DNA of 64,000 nucleotides from Ruminococcus sp. AF46-10NS (GCF_003474435.1 NZ_QRNF01000001.1:62001-126000), one strand, 5' to 3'. Positions 18,897 through 28,871 are shown, counted from the stretch's first letter. Notes: generated by a model not told the origin, from the letters alone. Translations and numbers: made by a program.

Positions 18897-19314
18897 CAGT
18901 GGGAAAAATAAGATAAAAAATCTGCCGGAAATTTATTTTTATGCATAAGTGTATGCTCCATGGAAAGCTCATTATGCAGCTGAATGGAAGACCAGTGCTG
19001 AGTTACAGGTGTGAGTATGGCCTTCAGTGCAACAGAGGGAATCTGGTTTTCACGGAAAAAAGCAAGAAAATCATCCATCTGTTTACTGGAAAAATCCTTC
19101 AGTACGATCATTTCATCGGTGAAATTGCTTCCAAGATTAAACCGGGAAGAGGGCTGAAATCCCGGAATCTCAAAAAGATATCCCAGCGGATGAAGAAATT
19201 CCGGTGCTGTGATGATCCGTGTCTTAACCTTCTGACGGTTCAGATAGCGGCGGATCTGGCGAAGCGTTCAGGATCATTAAAATTATATAAAAGTGCAGTT
19301 GGCTGTGTATTCAT
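18896..19314 (-). CDS. DUF3783-like protein, split by a frameshift
   Basis: Read on the minus strand, the frame opens MNTQPTALLYNFNDPERFAR from 19314 and breaks after about 24 residues. It resumes as RRYLNRQKVKTRIITAPEF through LGYLFEIPGFQP, IVLKDFSSKQMDDFLAFF and AILTPVTQHWSSIQLHNEL. One base (a T on the plus strand) is missing near 19255; restoring it gives a 139-residue protein. The pattern (LLYN start, GYL..PGF, AxLTxxNQHW-like segment) matches my recollection of the DUF3783 family of Firmicutes, whose function is unknown. It is the third gene after a response regulator and histidine kinase, 48 bases behind the kinase stop, so it may be co-transcribed with them. Confidence 0.7.
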
Positions 19315-19361
19315 ATAATGTCATACCTCATTTCTGAATAAAGATTTTTGTGGAACATAAG

Positions 19362-21185
19362 TTACTTTTCGCGATGTGCAGGGAACCGGATCTCAACCTC
19401 CGTCCCTTCTCCAGGCTTGCTGGAATAAGTAAGTCCGTAATCATTTCCGTAAAGGATCTGAAGCCTTCGGTGCGTATTATAAACAGCAATATTTGTGCCT
19501 CCGGACTGGCTGTTTCCGTTTCCGGAGAGAATAGTGGAAAGAGTCTCAGGAGGAATTCCCACACCATCATCAGAAACAAGAAGAACAACATCCTCATTTT
19601 CCATCCATCCTGTAATTACGATCGTACCGGACTTGGATTCTTTTTCCAGAATTCCGTGAAGAATGGAATTCTCCACAACGGGCTGAAGAGTCAGCTTCGG
19701 GATCTGGTATTCCGACAGCTCATCCGGGATATCTGTGATCAGCTCAATGCTGTCATGGTAGCGCATATTCTGAAGCTGTACGTAGATTGTTATATGTTCC
19801 AGTTCCCTTGCAATGGTAGAGATTCCTTTTTTGCGGCTCAGGGTCAGCTTATAAAAACGGGAAAGACTCTGCACTGCGTGACTGATCTCATCTGTCTGTC
19901 CCTGCAGTGCCATCCAGTTGATCATATCCATGGTGTTATAAAGAAAATGTGGATTGATCTGTGCCTGGAGGGAATTAAATTCCGCGATCCGGAGATCTTC
20001 GGCGGCCTTTGCCTGTGTCTTCATCAGCTCATCCATTTTTCGGGTCATATAGTTGTAGGTATCGATCAGATCACCGATCTCATCATGGGCAGAAGGGCTG
20101 TCCATGGGAGTAGGCGGGCCGTGGCGGACGGTCTGCATCTGCCGGATCACAGAAGAGAGTCTTCCGGTAATAGAGTGAGCCAGCACGTTGGCAAAAATAA
20201 GAGCCAGAACCAGAAAAACGGCGTAGATAAGCGCAATCTGGATCATCAGCCGGTTGCTCTCATGGATCAGCGGCGGTGAAGGCAGGACCGTTACCATAAA
20301 CCAGTCCGTATTGGAAATACTGTAAAAACCGGCATAAACCTTTGTGTCCAGAATGTTCCGCTCAATGAAGTTATTGGAAGACATAAAGGAAGCATTGATG
20401 GTGTCGTAATCCAGCTGGTAGATTCCGGATAATGACGGATCTGAGGTAGCAACAATGGCATCACGTTCGTTTACAATATATGAAACACTTCCTTCCAGAG
20501 ATAGATTGTCGGAAAGAATGGAGGTAAGCTTGTTATCGGAATAATACACTGCAAGATAAGCCTTATAGGCAGTGGAGTGATAATAAAGGCTTAAAGGGCA
20601 GATATATGCCATATCACCATAATTCTTTTTTTCCCTGGAGCCAAGATAGAAGGAAGGACAGAACATTTCCTGGGCGTTCCGGTTTCCCTGAAAGATACCG
20701 TACCAGTAGGTACCTTTCGCCTGACTTAAGGGAGCAAGGATATTCTCAGTGTTGGGATAAGTATCCAGTTCTTTCAGATCATCAGGAAAATCCACATAGA
20801 TCCGTACATCGGTAACAATGGAATCTGTGGTCAGACGCTGAAGGGCATTTTTAAAATCAATGGCATGGTTGGAGGTGGCAAGCTCTTCTGCCGAATCGCT
20901 GACCGGCATATAAAAAAGCTCCTGAAAAAAATTCTGTCCTGTAATATTCCGGGTGGTTGCAAGAATCGTCTCCATAGTCCGTTCGATCAGAGGTGCAGTT
21001 TTTGCGGAGGCGTCCTGTTCCTGCCGGATGGTATTGGAAACCACCATGCTATAAAGTCTTCCATAAAAAAGAAAGACAGTAAGAAATGCAGGAACTACCA
21101 CAATGCTGATCAGGGCAATGGTGAATTTGGTCTGCAGGCTTAGATTCAGGTAGCCGTTTTTGAAACGGCGCCAGAGGGCCCTCAT
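19362..21185 (-). CDS. YesM-type membrane sensor histidine kinase (second system)
   Basis: A 607-residue kinase. A transmembrane helix lies near residues 20-42, followed by an extracellular sensor of about 250 residues. A second helix (LMIQIALIYAVFLVLALIF) comes near 300, then a HAMP region, a coiled linker (MDELMKTQAKAAEDLRIAE), the phospho-His motif QAQINPHFLYNTMDMI and an ATP-binding domain (PVVENSILHGILEKE; SDDGVGIPPE). Its ATG overlaps the regulator stop as ATGA, so the pair is one transcription unit read leftward. It is divergent from the second sugar importer, which it probably helps to control. Unlike the first system, no binding-protein gene accompanies it. Confidence 0.94.
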   Translation of the reverse strand: MRALWRRFKNGYLNLSLQTKFTIALISIVVVPAFLTVFLFYGRLYSMVVSNTIRQEQDASAKTAPLIERTMETILATTRNITGQNFFQELFYMPVSDSAEELATSNHAIDFKNALQRLTTDSIVTDVRIYVDFPDDLKELDTYPNTENILAPLSQAKGTYWYGIFQGNRNAQEMFCPSFYLGSREKKNYGDMAYICPLSLYYHSTAYKAYLAVYYSDNKLTSILSDNLSLEGSVSYIVNERDAIVATSDPSLSGIYQLDYDTINASFMSSNNFIERNILDTKVYAGFYSISNTDWFMVTVLPSPPLIHESNRLMIQIALIYAVFLVLALIFANVLAHSITGRLSSVIRQMQTVRHGPPTPMDSPSAHDEIGDLIDTYNYMTRKMDELMKTQAKAAEDLRIAEFNSLQAQINPHFLYNTMDMINWMALQGQTDEISHAVQSLSRFYKLTLSRKKGISTIARELEHITIYVQLQNMRYHDSIELITDIPDELSEYQIPKLTLQPVVENSILHGILEKESKSGTIVITGWMENEDVVLLVSDDGVGIPPETLSTILSGNGNSQSGGTNIAVYNTHRRLQILYGNDYGLTYSSKPGEGTEVEIRFPAHREK

Positions 21186-22747
21186 GACATTTTCTCCCGG
21201 TATTCAGAAGGGGAAAAGCCAGAGTATTTTTTGAAGCTTTTTCCGAAGTAATTGCCATCCGTATAGCCTACCTTGGAAGAAATCTCGGAAATCTTGTATC
21301 TGGGATCGGAAAGCAGCTGCTTGGCCTTTTCCATCCGGTACTCCGTCAGATATTGATTGAGAGTCTGTCCGGTCTCACTTTTGAAAAAGGTGCATACATA
21401 AGAGGTGGAAAGGTATACATGTCCGCTGATATCTTTTACGGAAAGAGTATCGTTCATGTAGTTCCGGCTGATGTAATCCTTGATCATAAAGATAGTGGAA
21501 TTTTCCGGCTGGGAATTTTTGGAATCTTCAAAATACCGGGCGGTTTTTTCTTTCAGAGCTTTGTGAAGCTCTTCGTAGGTAAAGGCGTTGTTCAGAGTAT
21601 CCACGATCAGGTCCTGTTTTTCATGAAGCTCCGATCCTACCTGATTTTTTTTACGGGAAGCTGAAAGTGCATTAAACAGCTGGTAATAAAGATCACGGAT
21701 CTGATTAGGAATAAATGTGTGATTGCAGCTGTAATACCGGAAAAGCTCTTCAAGAAACTGAGCACAATGTTCTTCCTCGCCAGCCAGGAGATAGTTGGAA
21801 AAGGTATTTTCCGGTGACTGCAGGGAGTCCGGAACCGGCCCTTTTGAAGGGAGCTGGGTTATGATATTTTCTGTGAGAAATGTTTTTTCCGGAAAGAAAA
21901 AGCAGTTCTGCAGAAGAATCACGGCGGAAGCATAGGACTGATAAACCCTGGAAATATCTGTTACGGTATTTCCGGCTGCGATCAGATGCTTTCCGCAGCT
22001 GTCATACTGTCTGGAAATATAGCTTCCTACTGCGGAAAGTGTTGCTGGGGAAAGAGCATTTGTTCCATATATATGGTGGACCAGATATTGAACTCTTTTT
22101 TCCACAAAAAGACATTTCAGATGATAATGTTCCAGAAAACGGGAAATGTCAGTCAGGAGATCCTCCAGGAAAATGCCGGAGGCTTCCACAGATTCATTAA
22201 GTTTCACAATTACAGAAGTAAAATTCATACCGGGTTCAAGAAGCTCTGGCTGTTCCAGCTCCAGACAGAGTTCTGCGATCCTGGTACTGCCGGAAGGGGG
22301 AAGCGTCAGCTGCTGTGCTAGCCGGGTAGCAATTTCCTGGGAATGGATCGCTTCGCCACGATGGGAGCGGAGCTTTTGCTTGTAAAGAGTTTCTGCTTCA
22401 AGAACTGCAGCCCGTACTTCTTCGGGATGCAGAGGTTTTTCGATGTAATTGACGGCTTTTAATTTGATGGCAGCTTTCAGATACTCTTTGTCAGAATATC
22501 CGCTCATAAAGATAGGGATACTGTCCGGCAGGAATTTCTCCAGTCGTTCCAGCATGGCAATGCCTGTCATCCGCGGCATCCGAACATCGCAGAGAATGAT
22601 CTCAGGTTTATACAGTCTGGCCATTTCCAGTCCATTCACACCATCGTCTGCCTGAAGGATCTCGGTAATTCCCAGAGAATCCCAGTCGATAGATGAGATC
22701 AATCCGGTACGAGTAAGTTCTTCGTCATCAACGATCAGTAATTTCAT
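21182..22747 (-). CDS. YesN-type response regulator with AraC output domain (second system)
   Basis: A 521-residue regulator. The receiver domain begins MKLLIVDDEELTRTGL, with the phospho-acceptor in IILCDVRMPRMTG and the conserved Lys in YIEKPLHPEE. The C-terminal AraC-type double helix-turn-helix runs from LSVKDISGHVYLSTSYVCTF to VGYTDGNYFGKSFKKYSGF. The start at 22747 has GGAGA upstream; the open frame extends further but has no ribosome site. A near-perfect palindrome lies 70 bases upstream, next to a TATAAT on this strand. Together with the kinase it probably activates the importer operon starting at 23005. Confidence 0.94.
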   Translation of the reverse strand: MKLLIVDDEELTRTGLISSIDWDSLGITEILQADDGVNGLEMARLYKPEIILCDVRMPRMTGIAMLERLEKFLPDSIPIFMSGYSDKEYLKAAIKLKAVNYIEKPLHPEEVRAAVLEAETLYKQKLRSHRGEAIHSQEIATRLAQQLTLPPSGSTRIAELCLELEQPELLEPGMNFTSVIVKLNESVEASGIFLEDLLTDISRFLEHYHLKCLFVEKRVQYLVHHIYGTNALSPATLSAVGSYISRQYDSCGKHLIAAGNTVTDISRVYQSYASAVILLQNCFFFPEKTFLTENIITQLPSKGPVPDSLQSPENTFSNYLLAGEEEHCAQFLEELFRYYSCNHTFIPNQIRDLYYQLFNALSASRKKNQVGSELHEKQDLIVDTLNNAFTYEELHKALKEKTARYFEDSKNSQPENSTIFMIKDYISRNYMNDTLSVKDISGHVYLSTSYVCTFFKSETGQTLNQYLTEYRMEKAKQLLSDPRYKISEISSKVGYTDGNYFGKSFKKYSGFSPSEYREKMS

Positions 22748-22817
22748 ATACAATTCTCCAATCGAGCATAGCTTTGTAAATCGGACGTTTAAAGTTCTGT
22801 TTATATTCACAGAAAAC

Positions 22818-22833
22818 TGTAACGTCAACGTTA
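22818..22833. promoter_or_regulatory. Palindromic operator candidate in the divergent region
   Basis: GTAACGT-CA-ACGTTAC forms 7-base arms around a 2-base centre in the 257-base gap between the regulator (leftward) and the importer (rightward). On the minus strand it directly follows TATAAT (22834-22839), so a protein bound here would cover the regulator's transcription start. Confidence 0.5.
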
Positions 22834-23004
22834 CTATTATAGCATAAAGTATATAGAAATACGAGAATGTGGCAATGGTTTATGAGTAATATTTTACAGG
22901 GAAAAGAAGAATATTTTACCCTTATCCAAAAATATTCCCATTATCAACCTGCGGGCCGGATGATAGAATATAATCAGATTAAAGGAAAGGGAGGAGAAAG
23001 AGCC

Positions 23005-24507
23005 GTGTCAGAATATGTTCTTGAATTAAAAGGTATTACGAAGATATTCCCCGGTGTCAAAGCTCTGAATAATGTACAGTTCCAGCTCAAGCCTGGCGAG
23101 GTTCACGCGCTGATGGGTGAGAATGGTGCTGGTAAATCTACGTTTATCAAGGTTATTACCGGAGTACATAAAGCAGAAGAGGGTGAGATGTTCCTGAATG
23201 GACAGAAGGTTGACTTCAAAGGTCCGAAGGATGCCCAGGAGGCAGGTATTGCAGCCGTATATCAGCATCCGACATCATATCCGCACCTTACAGTTGCAGA
23301 AAATATTTTTATGGGTCATGAGATCATCAAACATCATATGATCCAGTGGAAAGAGATGAACCAGGAGGCGAACAAGTACTTAGGTGAGCTGGATGCAGAT
23401 TTCGATGCAACAGCAGAGATGGGTACACTTTCCGTTGCACAGCAGCAGATGGTTGAGATCGCAAGGCACTTTCCACAAATGCAAAGATCATCATTCTGGA
23501 TGAGCCGACAGCAGCACTTACCAGAAACGAGTCTGAGAAGCTTTATACACTGGTTGATAAGCTGAAAGAGAATGGCGTTTCCATTATCTTTATTTCCCAT
23601 CGTTTTGAGGATATGTACCGTCTGGCTTCCAGAGTTACCGTATTCCGTGATTCACAGTATATCGGAACCTACGATGTAAACGGAATCACAAACGCAGATC
23701 TGATCAAAGCAATGGTTGGACGTGAGATCAATGATCTGTTCCCGAAGCCGGAGGTTGAGCTGGGAGATGAGATGCTTCGTATCGAACATCTTTCCAGAAC
23801 AGGATTTTTCAAGGATGTTTCCTTCAATGTACGTGCAGGCGAGATCGTAGGTCTTACCGGTCTGGTTGGTGCAGGACGTACAGAGGTTATGGAAGCTGTC
23901 AGCGGAATCACCCGTCCAGACGAAGGAAAGGTTTTCCTTGAGGGAAAAGAGGTTTATATCAAGACTCCTTCCGAAGCAATGGAAAAAGGTATCATCCTTC
24001 TTCCTGAGGACAGACAGAAGCAGGGTCTGGTCATGAGCTGGGGACTTGGAAGAAACGTAACACTTCCGATCATCAGCAAATATGCAAAATCCGGATTCAA
24101 TGATGAGAAGGCAGAAAGAGAGCTTTCCAAGAAGCTTCTTGAGGAAGTAGATACCAAGGCTGTTGATATCTTCCAGCCGGCAAGCTCACTGTCCGGTGGT
24201 AACCAGCAGAAGGTTGTTGTTGCCAAGCGCTTGCTCAGGAAATGAGGTCGTTATCATGGATGAGCCGACAAAGGGTGTTGATGTTGGTGCGAAAGCCGAG
24301 ATTTATGCGATCATGGGAGATCTTGCGAAGAAGGGCTATGCTATCATCCTTATCTCTTCCGAGATGCCTGAGATCCTTGGAATGTCTGACCGTATTATCG
24401 TTATGTGCAACGGCCGTAAGACAGGTGAATTGAACAGAGGAGAGGCTACACAGGAAGGAATCCTTGAACTGTCCATGGAAAAGAGCACCGGAAAGGGGAC
24501 TAAATAA
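23005..24507 (+). CDS. Sugar ABC transporter ATP-binding protein (RhaT/RbsA type, second importer), split by frameshifts
   Basis: A tandem ABC ATPase. The first half has Walker [21 protein letters not shown] and the signature [12 protein letters not shown]. The second half has [13 protein letters not shown] and [14 protein letters not shown]. The frame is broken three times by single missing G residues, near 23465 (AGGGCA read as AGGCA), 24227 and 24238. Restoring them gives [16 protein letters not shown] and [16 protein letters not shown], both normal sequence, and a 501-residue protein. The start is GTG at 23005 with GGGAGGAG eight bases upstream; the longer open frame lacks a site. It is the first gene of an ATPase-permease-permease-binding protein operon. 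Confidence 0.86.
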
Positions 24508-25499
24508 TGGAAAAGAAATCTGTCATCAAGAAGATTACAGGCTCCCGAGAGGCTCTACTGGCAATTATCGTGATTGTGCTGTTTGCAGTTGTCACAGTGA
24601 TCAGTCCGTCATTCCTTACGCCGAAGTCCCTCATGGAGATGTTGAAAAATAATGCAGTAACAATGGTAATGTCACTTGGTATGTTATGTGTCATGCTGGT
24701 AGGCGGAATCGATATTTCCATTATGTCAACCTTGGCACTTTCCGGTATGTCAATCGGTATGCTCCTGAAATACGGACATATCACAAGTACATTACTTGCT
24801 TTCATCATTGCAATGGCAATCGGTATTGCCTGCGGACTTGTTGTAGGTCTTGTGATCTCAAGAGCAAACGTTCCGCCTATCATTGCAACCATGGGCTTTA
24901 TGTACATCTACAGAGCAATGGGTTATCTTGTTTCCCACGGTGGTGAGTGGGCAAGTGCCGCAGCTCTTGGTGAGTTTAAAAATTTTGCAACATCCACATT
25001 TCTTGGAATTAACAAAGTAATCTGGGTAATCATCATCTGTTATGTAGTATTCTTCTTCTTTATGAAATGGACAAGAACAGGACGAAGAATCTACGCAGTA
25101 GGAAGTAATGCAAGTGCAGCACAGGTTTCCGGTATCAATGCAAAGAATATCAACCTTCTTGTATATGTGATCATGGGATTCCTCGCAGGTCTTGGCGGAG
25201 CACTTCAGGTTTCTGTTTATGCTTCTGCAATGCCTGATATGCAGTACGGTGGTGAGATGGATGTCATCGCAGCCTGCGTTATCGGTGGTGTAAGCATGAG
25301 CGGTGGACGTGGAACAGTAGTAGGTGCGTTCCTTGGTTCCATCATCCTTGCAACCATCGCAAAAGCTCTTCCACTTGTAGGTATCAGCTCCCTGTGGCAG
25401 AACATGATCAAGGGTGTTATCATCCTGGTAGTAGTTGTGATCAATGTTATCCTGCAGAGGATCGCAGACAAAAATGCATTAAAGGGAAGGGAGATGTAA
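24507..25499 (+). CDS. Sugar ABC transporter permease (RhaP/RbsC type, second importer)
   Basis: A 330-residue polytopic membrane protein of the BPD_transp_2 family. It has MLCVMLVGGIDISIMSTLALS near residue 60, the cytoplasmic loop GRRIYAVGSNASAAQVSGIN and GGVSMSGGRGTVVGAFLGSI near the C-terminus. Its ATG overlaps the ATPase stop by one base (TAATG), so translation is coupled. It forms a heterodimeric channel with the product of the following gene. The arrangement of ATPase, two permeases and binding protein is that of rhamnose and AI-2 importers. Confidence 0.92.
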   Translation: MEKKSVIKKITGSREALLAIIVIVLFAVVTVISPSFLTPKSLMEMLKNNAVTMVMSLGMLCVMLVGGIDISIMSTLALSGMSIGMLLKYGHITSTLLAFIIAMAIGIACGLVVGLVISRANVPPIIATMGFMYIYRAMGYLVSHGGEWASAAALGEFKNFATSTFLGINKVIWVIIICYVVFFFFMKWTRTGRRIYAVGSNASAAQVSGINAKNINLLVYVIMGFLAGLGGALQVSVYASAMPDMQYGGEMDVIAACVIGGVSMSGGRGTVVGAFLGSIILATIAKALPLVGISSLWQNMIKGVIILVVVVINVILQRIADKNALKGREM

Positions 25500-25502
25500 A
25501 TC

Positions 25503-26510
25503 ATGGCTGGAAAATCTGGAAGAAGTATTAACAATGTGCCGGAAAATCCGATGAAACACATCATATTCAGTTGGGAAGGCATCTTGGTCATTCTCTTTAT
25601 CCTGGTAAATATTTTCTGCGCATCATTTTCTGAATTTTATAATCTGAAGAGTGTTCTTCGTCAGATGCCGGTTTACCTTGCAGAGGTATTCATGATGTTC
25701 CCGATGGCGTACATCCTGGTATTAGGCGAAATTGATATTTCAGTAGGTGCGATCGTGTGTCTCTCCGCAACATTAAGCTGCATGGTCTGCAACACAAACG
25801 CTCCGTTTATTGTAGTAGCACTTACAGCACTGGTTGTTGGCGGTCTCTGCGGTGCGGTTAACGGATTTATCCTTACCCGCTTCAAAGAGCTTCCTCCAAT
25901 GATCGTAACACTGGCAACACAGATCATCTTCCGTGGTATTGCTGAGGTAACACTTGGAGCCGGCGGAAGTATCGCGATCACAAACACAGACGGTTTCCGT
26001 GCTATTGGTGGAAAAGTAGGAAATGTTCCATACATTCTTTTCCTGGTACTGATCCTTGGTGTGATCTTCGCAATTTTCCTTGGAAAGAGCACATTCGGAC
26101 GTCGTACCTATGCAATCGGAACAAACCGTGTGGCAGCTTATTATGCAGGCGTTCATGTAGAGAAGATCCGTTTCATCATCTACACAATTATGGGACTTAT
26201 GTCCGGACTTTGTGCACTGTTCCTGGTATCATCTTCTTACGGTGCAAACACAACAACCGGTAACGGATTTGAGATGGATGCCATCGCAATGGCAGTATTC
26301 GGAGGTATCTCCTCCACAGGTGGTAAAGGTAATCTGGCCGGCGGTATCATTTCCGCATTCATCATCGTATGTTTACGAGTTGGTCTTGGACAGAAGAACG
26401 TAAATGCACAGGTAATCCTTCTTATCATCGGTGTACTTCTGGTAGCAGCAGTAGCTCTCCCGAATATCATCGGCGATGTGAAAAAAACAGTAGCAATGAA
26501 GAAAAACTAA
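25503..26510 (+). CDS. Sugar ABC transporter permease (RhaQ type, second importer)
   Basis: A 335-residue polytopic permease of the same family. It has AYILVLGEIDISVGAIVCLSA near residue 70, GRRTYAIGTNRVAAYYAGV in the conserved loop and GGISSTGGKGNLAGGIISAF near the end. It begins 3 bases after the preceding stop with GGGAGATG before the ATG. The stop is followed by a strong stem-loop and the binding-protein gene. Confidence 0.92.
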   Translation: MAGKSGRSINNVPENPMKHIIFSWEGILVILFILVNIFCASFSEFYNLKSVLRQMPVYLAEVFMMFPMAYILVLGEIDISVGAIVCLSATLSCMVCNTNAPFIVVALTALVVGGLCGAVNGFILTRFKELPPMIVTLATQIIFRGIAEVTLGAGGSIAITNTDGFRAIGGKVGNVPYILFLVLILGVIFAIFLGKSTFGRRTYAIGTNRVAAYYAGVHVEKIRFIIYTIMGLMSGLCALFLVSSSYGANTTTGNGFEMDAIAMAVFGGISSTGGKGNLAGGIISAFIIVCLRVGLGQKNVNAQVILLIIGVLLVAAVALPNIIGDVKKTVAMKKN

Positions 26511-26541
26511 ATATTATTTTTGAAACCCAATACGATTGTTA

Positions 26542-26570
26542 GCTGCCTCCAGTGGTGTAGCGGAGGCAGC
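26542..26570 (+). other. Intercistronic stem-loop before the second binding-protein gene
   Basis: GCTGCCTCC and GGAGGCAGC form a perfect 9-base-pair stem with an 11-base loop and no T tract directly after it. Its place between the last permease gene and the binding-protein gene is the same as in the first importer. I infer an mRNA processing or stability element. Confidence 0.6.
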
Positions 26571-26610
26571 AGCATATAAAAAAATTATATTTTTATAGGG
26601 AGGAACAACA

Positions 26611-27675
26611 ATGAAAAAAAAGGTAATTAGCGCAATCCTTTGTGGAGCAATGGTTCTTGGTACAGTTTGCCCGGTTCTCGCAGCAGATGACAAATCCGAA
26701 GATACTAAGACAGAAGCAGCTGGAAATTCCGCAGAAGGCAAAAAAATCGCTCTGGTTGGTAAAGCAGCCGGCAACGCATTCTTCGAGATCGCAGCTAAAT
26801 CTTTCCAGGAGACAGTAGAGGCTGAAGGCGGCGAAGTTCAGGTCGTTTATCCTGAGACAGCTACAGCTGATGCACAGATCAAGGTTCTTGACAACCTGAT
26901 TTCTCAGGACTTTGATGCAATCTGTATTTCCGCTAACGATGTTAACGCTCTTCAGGCTAAGCTTGAGGAAGCTATGGATGAGGGAATCAAAGTATCTTCC
27001 TTCGACTCCGCTCCGAACAAAGACAGCCGTGAGATTTTCGTAAACCAGGCTGGTACAAAAGAAGTTGCTCAGGCACTTATGGATGCAGTTCTTGATATTT
27101 CCGGTGGTGAGGGACAGTTTGCTATCCTTTCCGCTACATCTCAGTCCGCTAACCAGAATGCATGGATCGATGCAATGAAGACCATCATGGAAGGCGATGA
27201 CAAATACAGCAAGCTTGAGCTTGTAGACGTTGTATACGGTGATGATGAGCCGCAGAAATCCACAGACCAGACAGCAGCTCTTCTTCAGAACTACAAAGAT
27301 CTGAAAGTTATCTGCGCACCTACAACAGTTGGTATCGCAGCAGCAGCTAAATATCTTCAGGATAACGGATCTTCCTGCAAGCTGACAGGACTTGGACTTC
27401 CATCTGAGATGCAGGAGTACACAGGTGATGATGATTCTCATTCCTGCCCATACTTCTATCTGTGGGATATGCAGGGCCTTGGAAAACTCAGTGCTTACAC
27501 AACAATTTCTCTGATCAATGGTGACATCACAGGTGCTAAAGATGACAAGTTCACAGCTGGTGACCTTGGTGACTACACAGTAACAGATGCTGATGACGGC
27601 GGTACAGAAGTTGTTCTTGGCGCACCTCTGAAATTCGATACAAGCAACATCGAGGAGATGGCTAAACTGTACTAA
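26611..27675 (+). CDS. Sugar ABC transporter substrate-binding protein (RhaS/LsrB-like, second importer)
   Basis: A 354-residue Peripla_BP_4 protein. It has an export signal (MKKKVISAILCGAMVLGTVC then PVLAADD) with a signal peptidase I site after VLA. The cysteine at position 20 is in GTVC, which does not fit a lipobox. A short acidic linker precedes the binding domain (KIALVGKAAGNAFFEIAAKS), with ISANDVNALQAKLEEAMDEGIKV and APTTVGIAAAAKYL further on. Its overall pattern resembles rhamnose- and AI-2-binding proteins. With the adjacent rhamnulokinase-type gene, a deoxysugar such as L-rhamnose is a reasonable but unproven ligand. It ends the operon, and a terminator follows. Confidence 0.9.
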   Translation: MKKKVISAILCGAMVLGTVCPVLAADDKSEDTKTEAAGNSAEGKKIALVGKAAGNAFFEIAAKSFQETVEAEGGEVQVVYPETATADAQIKVLDNLISQDFDAICISANDVNALQAKLEEAMDEGIKVSSFDSAPNKDSREIFVNQAGTKEVAQALMDAVLDISGGEGQFAILSATSQSANQNAWIDAMKTIMEGDDKYSKLELVDVVYGDDEPQKSTDQTAALLQNYKDLKVICAPTTVGIAAAAKYLQDNGSSCKLTGLGLPSEMQEYTGDDDSHSCPYFYLWDMQGLGKLSAYTTISLINGDITGAKDDKFTAGDLGDYTVTDADDGGTEVVLGAPLKFDTSNIEEMAKLY

Positions 27676-27725
27676 TCAATCCTCAGATTGACTGTATAAT
27701 CATATGATAAATCCTTTCAGAACAG

Positions 27726-27752
27726 GCGGAGTCTTCGGGCTCCGCTTTGTTT
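27726..27752 (+). terminator. Terminator after the second importer
   Basis: GCGGAG-TCTTCGGG-CTCCGC followed by TTTGTTT, about 50 bases after the binding-protein stop. Confidence 0.8.
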
Positions 27753-27888
27753 CGTATATTTGGATTTCGTGTATAGAAGGTTTCCGAAAAAATCTCAGCC
27801 TTCTGATTCTGGTTGTACTCTTACGGCTGCAGTGTTAAAATGAGGACAGCAGAACAGAAAACCATGAACAGATGAAGGAGCAAAATAC

Positions 27889-28871
27889 ATGCAGCAGGCA
27901 TTACTGGATCAGCTGAGAAAAATTACAGATGAAGAGAGGAGAATCCTAGACGGAGAGGCAGAGGTGGACAAAGATCTCTATACATCCGGCCGAGATTTTA
28001 CTGTGGACAGTCGCAAGATGCTCAAGGAAGGCAGACTGATTGCAGTGCGTACTCACACCCGGTTCGTATATTTTCCGGCGCACAGGCATAATTTTGTGGA
28101 GGTGCTGTATGTGTGCGAGGGCTCTCTGACTAATATCATCGATGGAAAAAGGGTCGTAGTGAATAAAGGTGAGCTGCTTTTTCTCAATCAGTTTACGAAG
28201 CATGAGATCCTGAAAGCGGGTCAGAATGATATTGCAATCAATTTTATGGTGCTTCCGGAGTTTTTTGACGTAGCCTATTCCATGACAGGCAATGACAATA
28301 TGCTGGCAGATTTTCTGGTGAATGTTCTCCGCCAGGATGAGGAGAGAGGAGAGTATCTGCACTTTAAAGTTGCAGAGGTGCTGCAGATTCAGAATCTTCT
28401 GGAAAACATCATCTATTCCCTTGTAAATGGTGAGGAGAACCGGGAACGAATCAATCAGACCACAATGGGCCTGATCTTTATGTATCTGGTGGAATCTGTG
28501 CAGTATGTAGAGATGAGACTTCCCAATCAGTATGAAAATATGATTTCCATGACAACGCTGGATTACATTGAGCAGAAATATCGGACTGCTACCTTGACTG
28601 AGCTGTGCAGCCGTCTTCACCTGCCTATGCATGTTTTAAGCAAAATGATCAAGAAAACGACAGGATTTAATTTCAAGGAGCTGCTTCAGAGAAAGAGACT
28701 GAATAAAGCTGTAGAGCTGATGTGTGAAACAGATCTGCCTGTCAGCGATATCATTGCAGCCGTAGGCTATGAAATAACAGTTATTTTCATCGGGTATTTA
28801 AGGAACATTATCACATGACACCGCGGGCATTTAGGGTAAAAAACAGTGAGAAAGAACAGGTGAGGCTGTAA
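27889..28871 (+). CDS. AraC-family transcriptional regulator with cupin-like N-terminus, frameshifted near the end
   Basis: A regulator with an N-terminal AraC-binding/cupin domain (FVYFPAHRHNFVEVLYVCEG; GELLFLNQFTKHEI) and a C-terminal AraC helix-turn-helix (LTELCSRLHLPMHVLSKMIKK). The printed frame runs to 28818 but ends in non-family sequence after AAVGYE. One A is missing at 28772-28774. Restoring it gives NNSYFHRVFKEHYHMTPRAFR, the normal end of the second helix-turn-helix, and a stop at 28869-28871 (327 residues). That corrected stop lies in the loop of a terminator, which supports the repair. It probably responds to a sugar, but its target is unknown. Confidence 0.85.

Noticed and set aside
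24220..24245. Programmed ribosomal frameshift in the second sugar ABC ATPase
   Set aside because: There is no slippery heptamer with downstream structure. Register changes also occur in unrelated genes, and two missing G residues fit the family alignment length better than a programmed shift.
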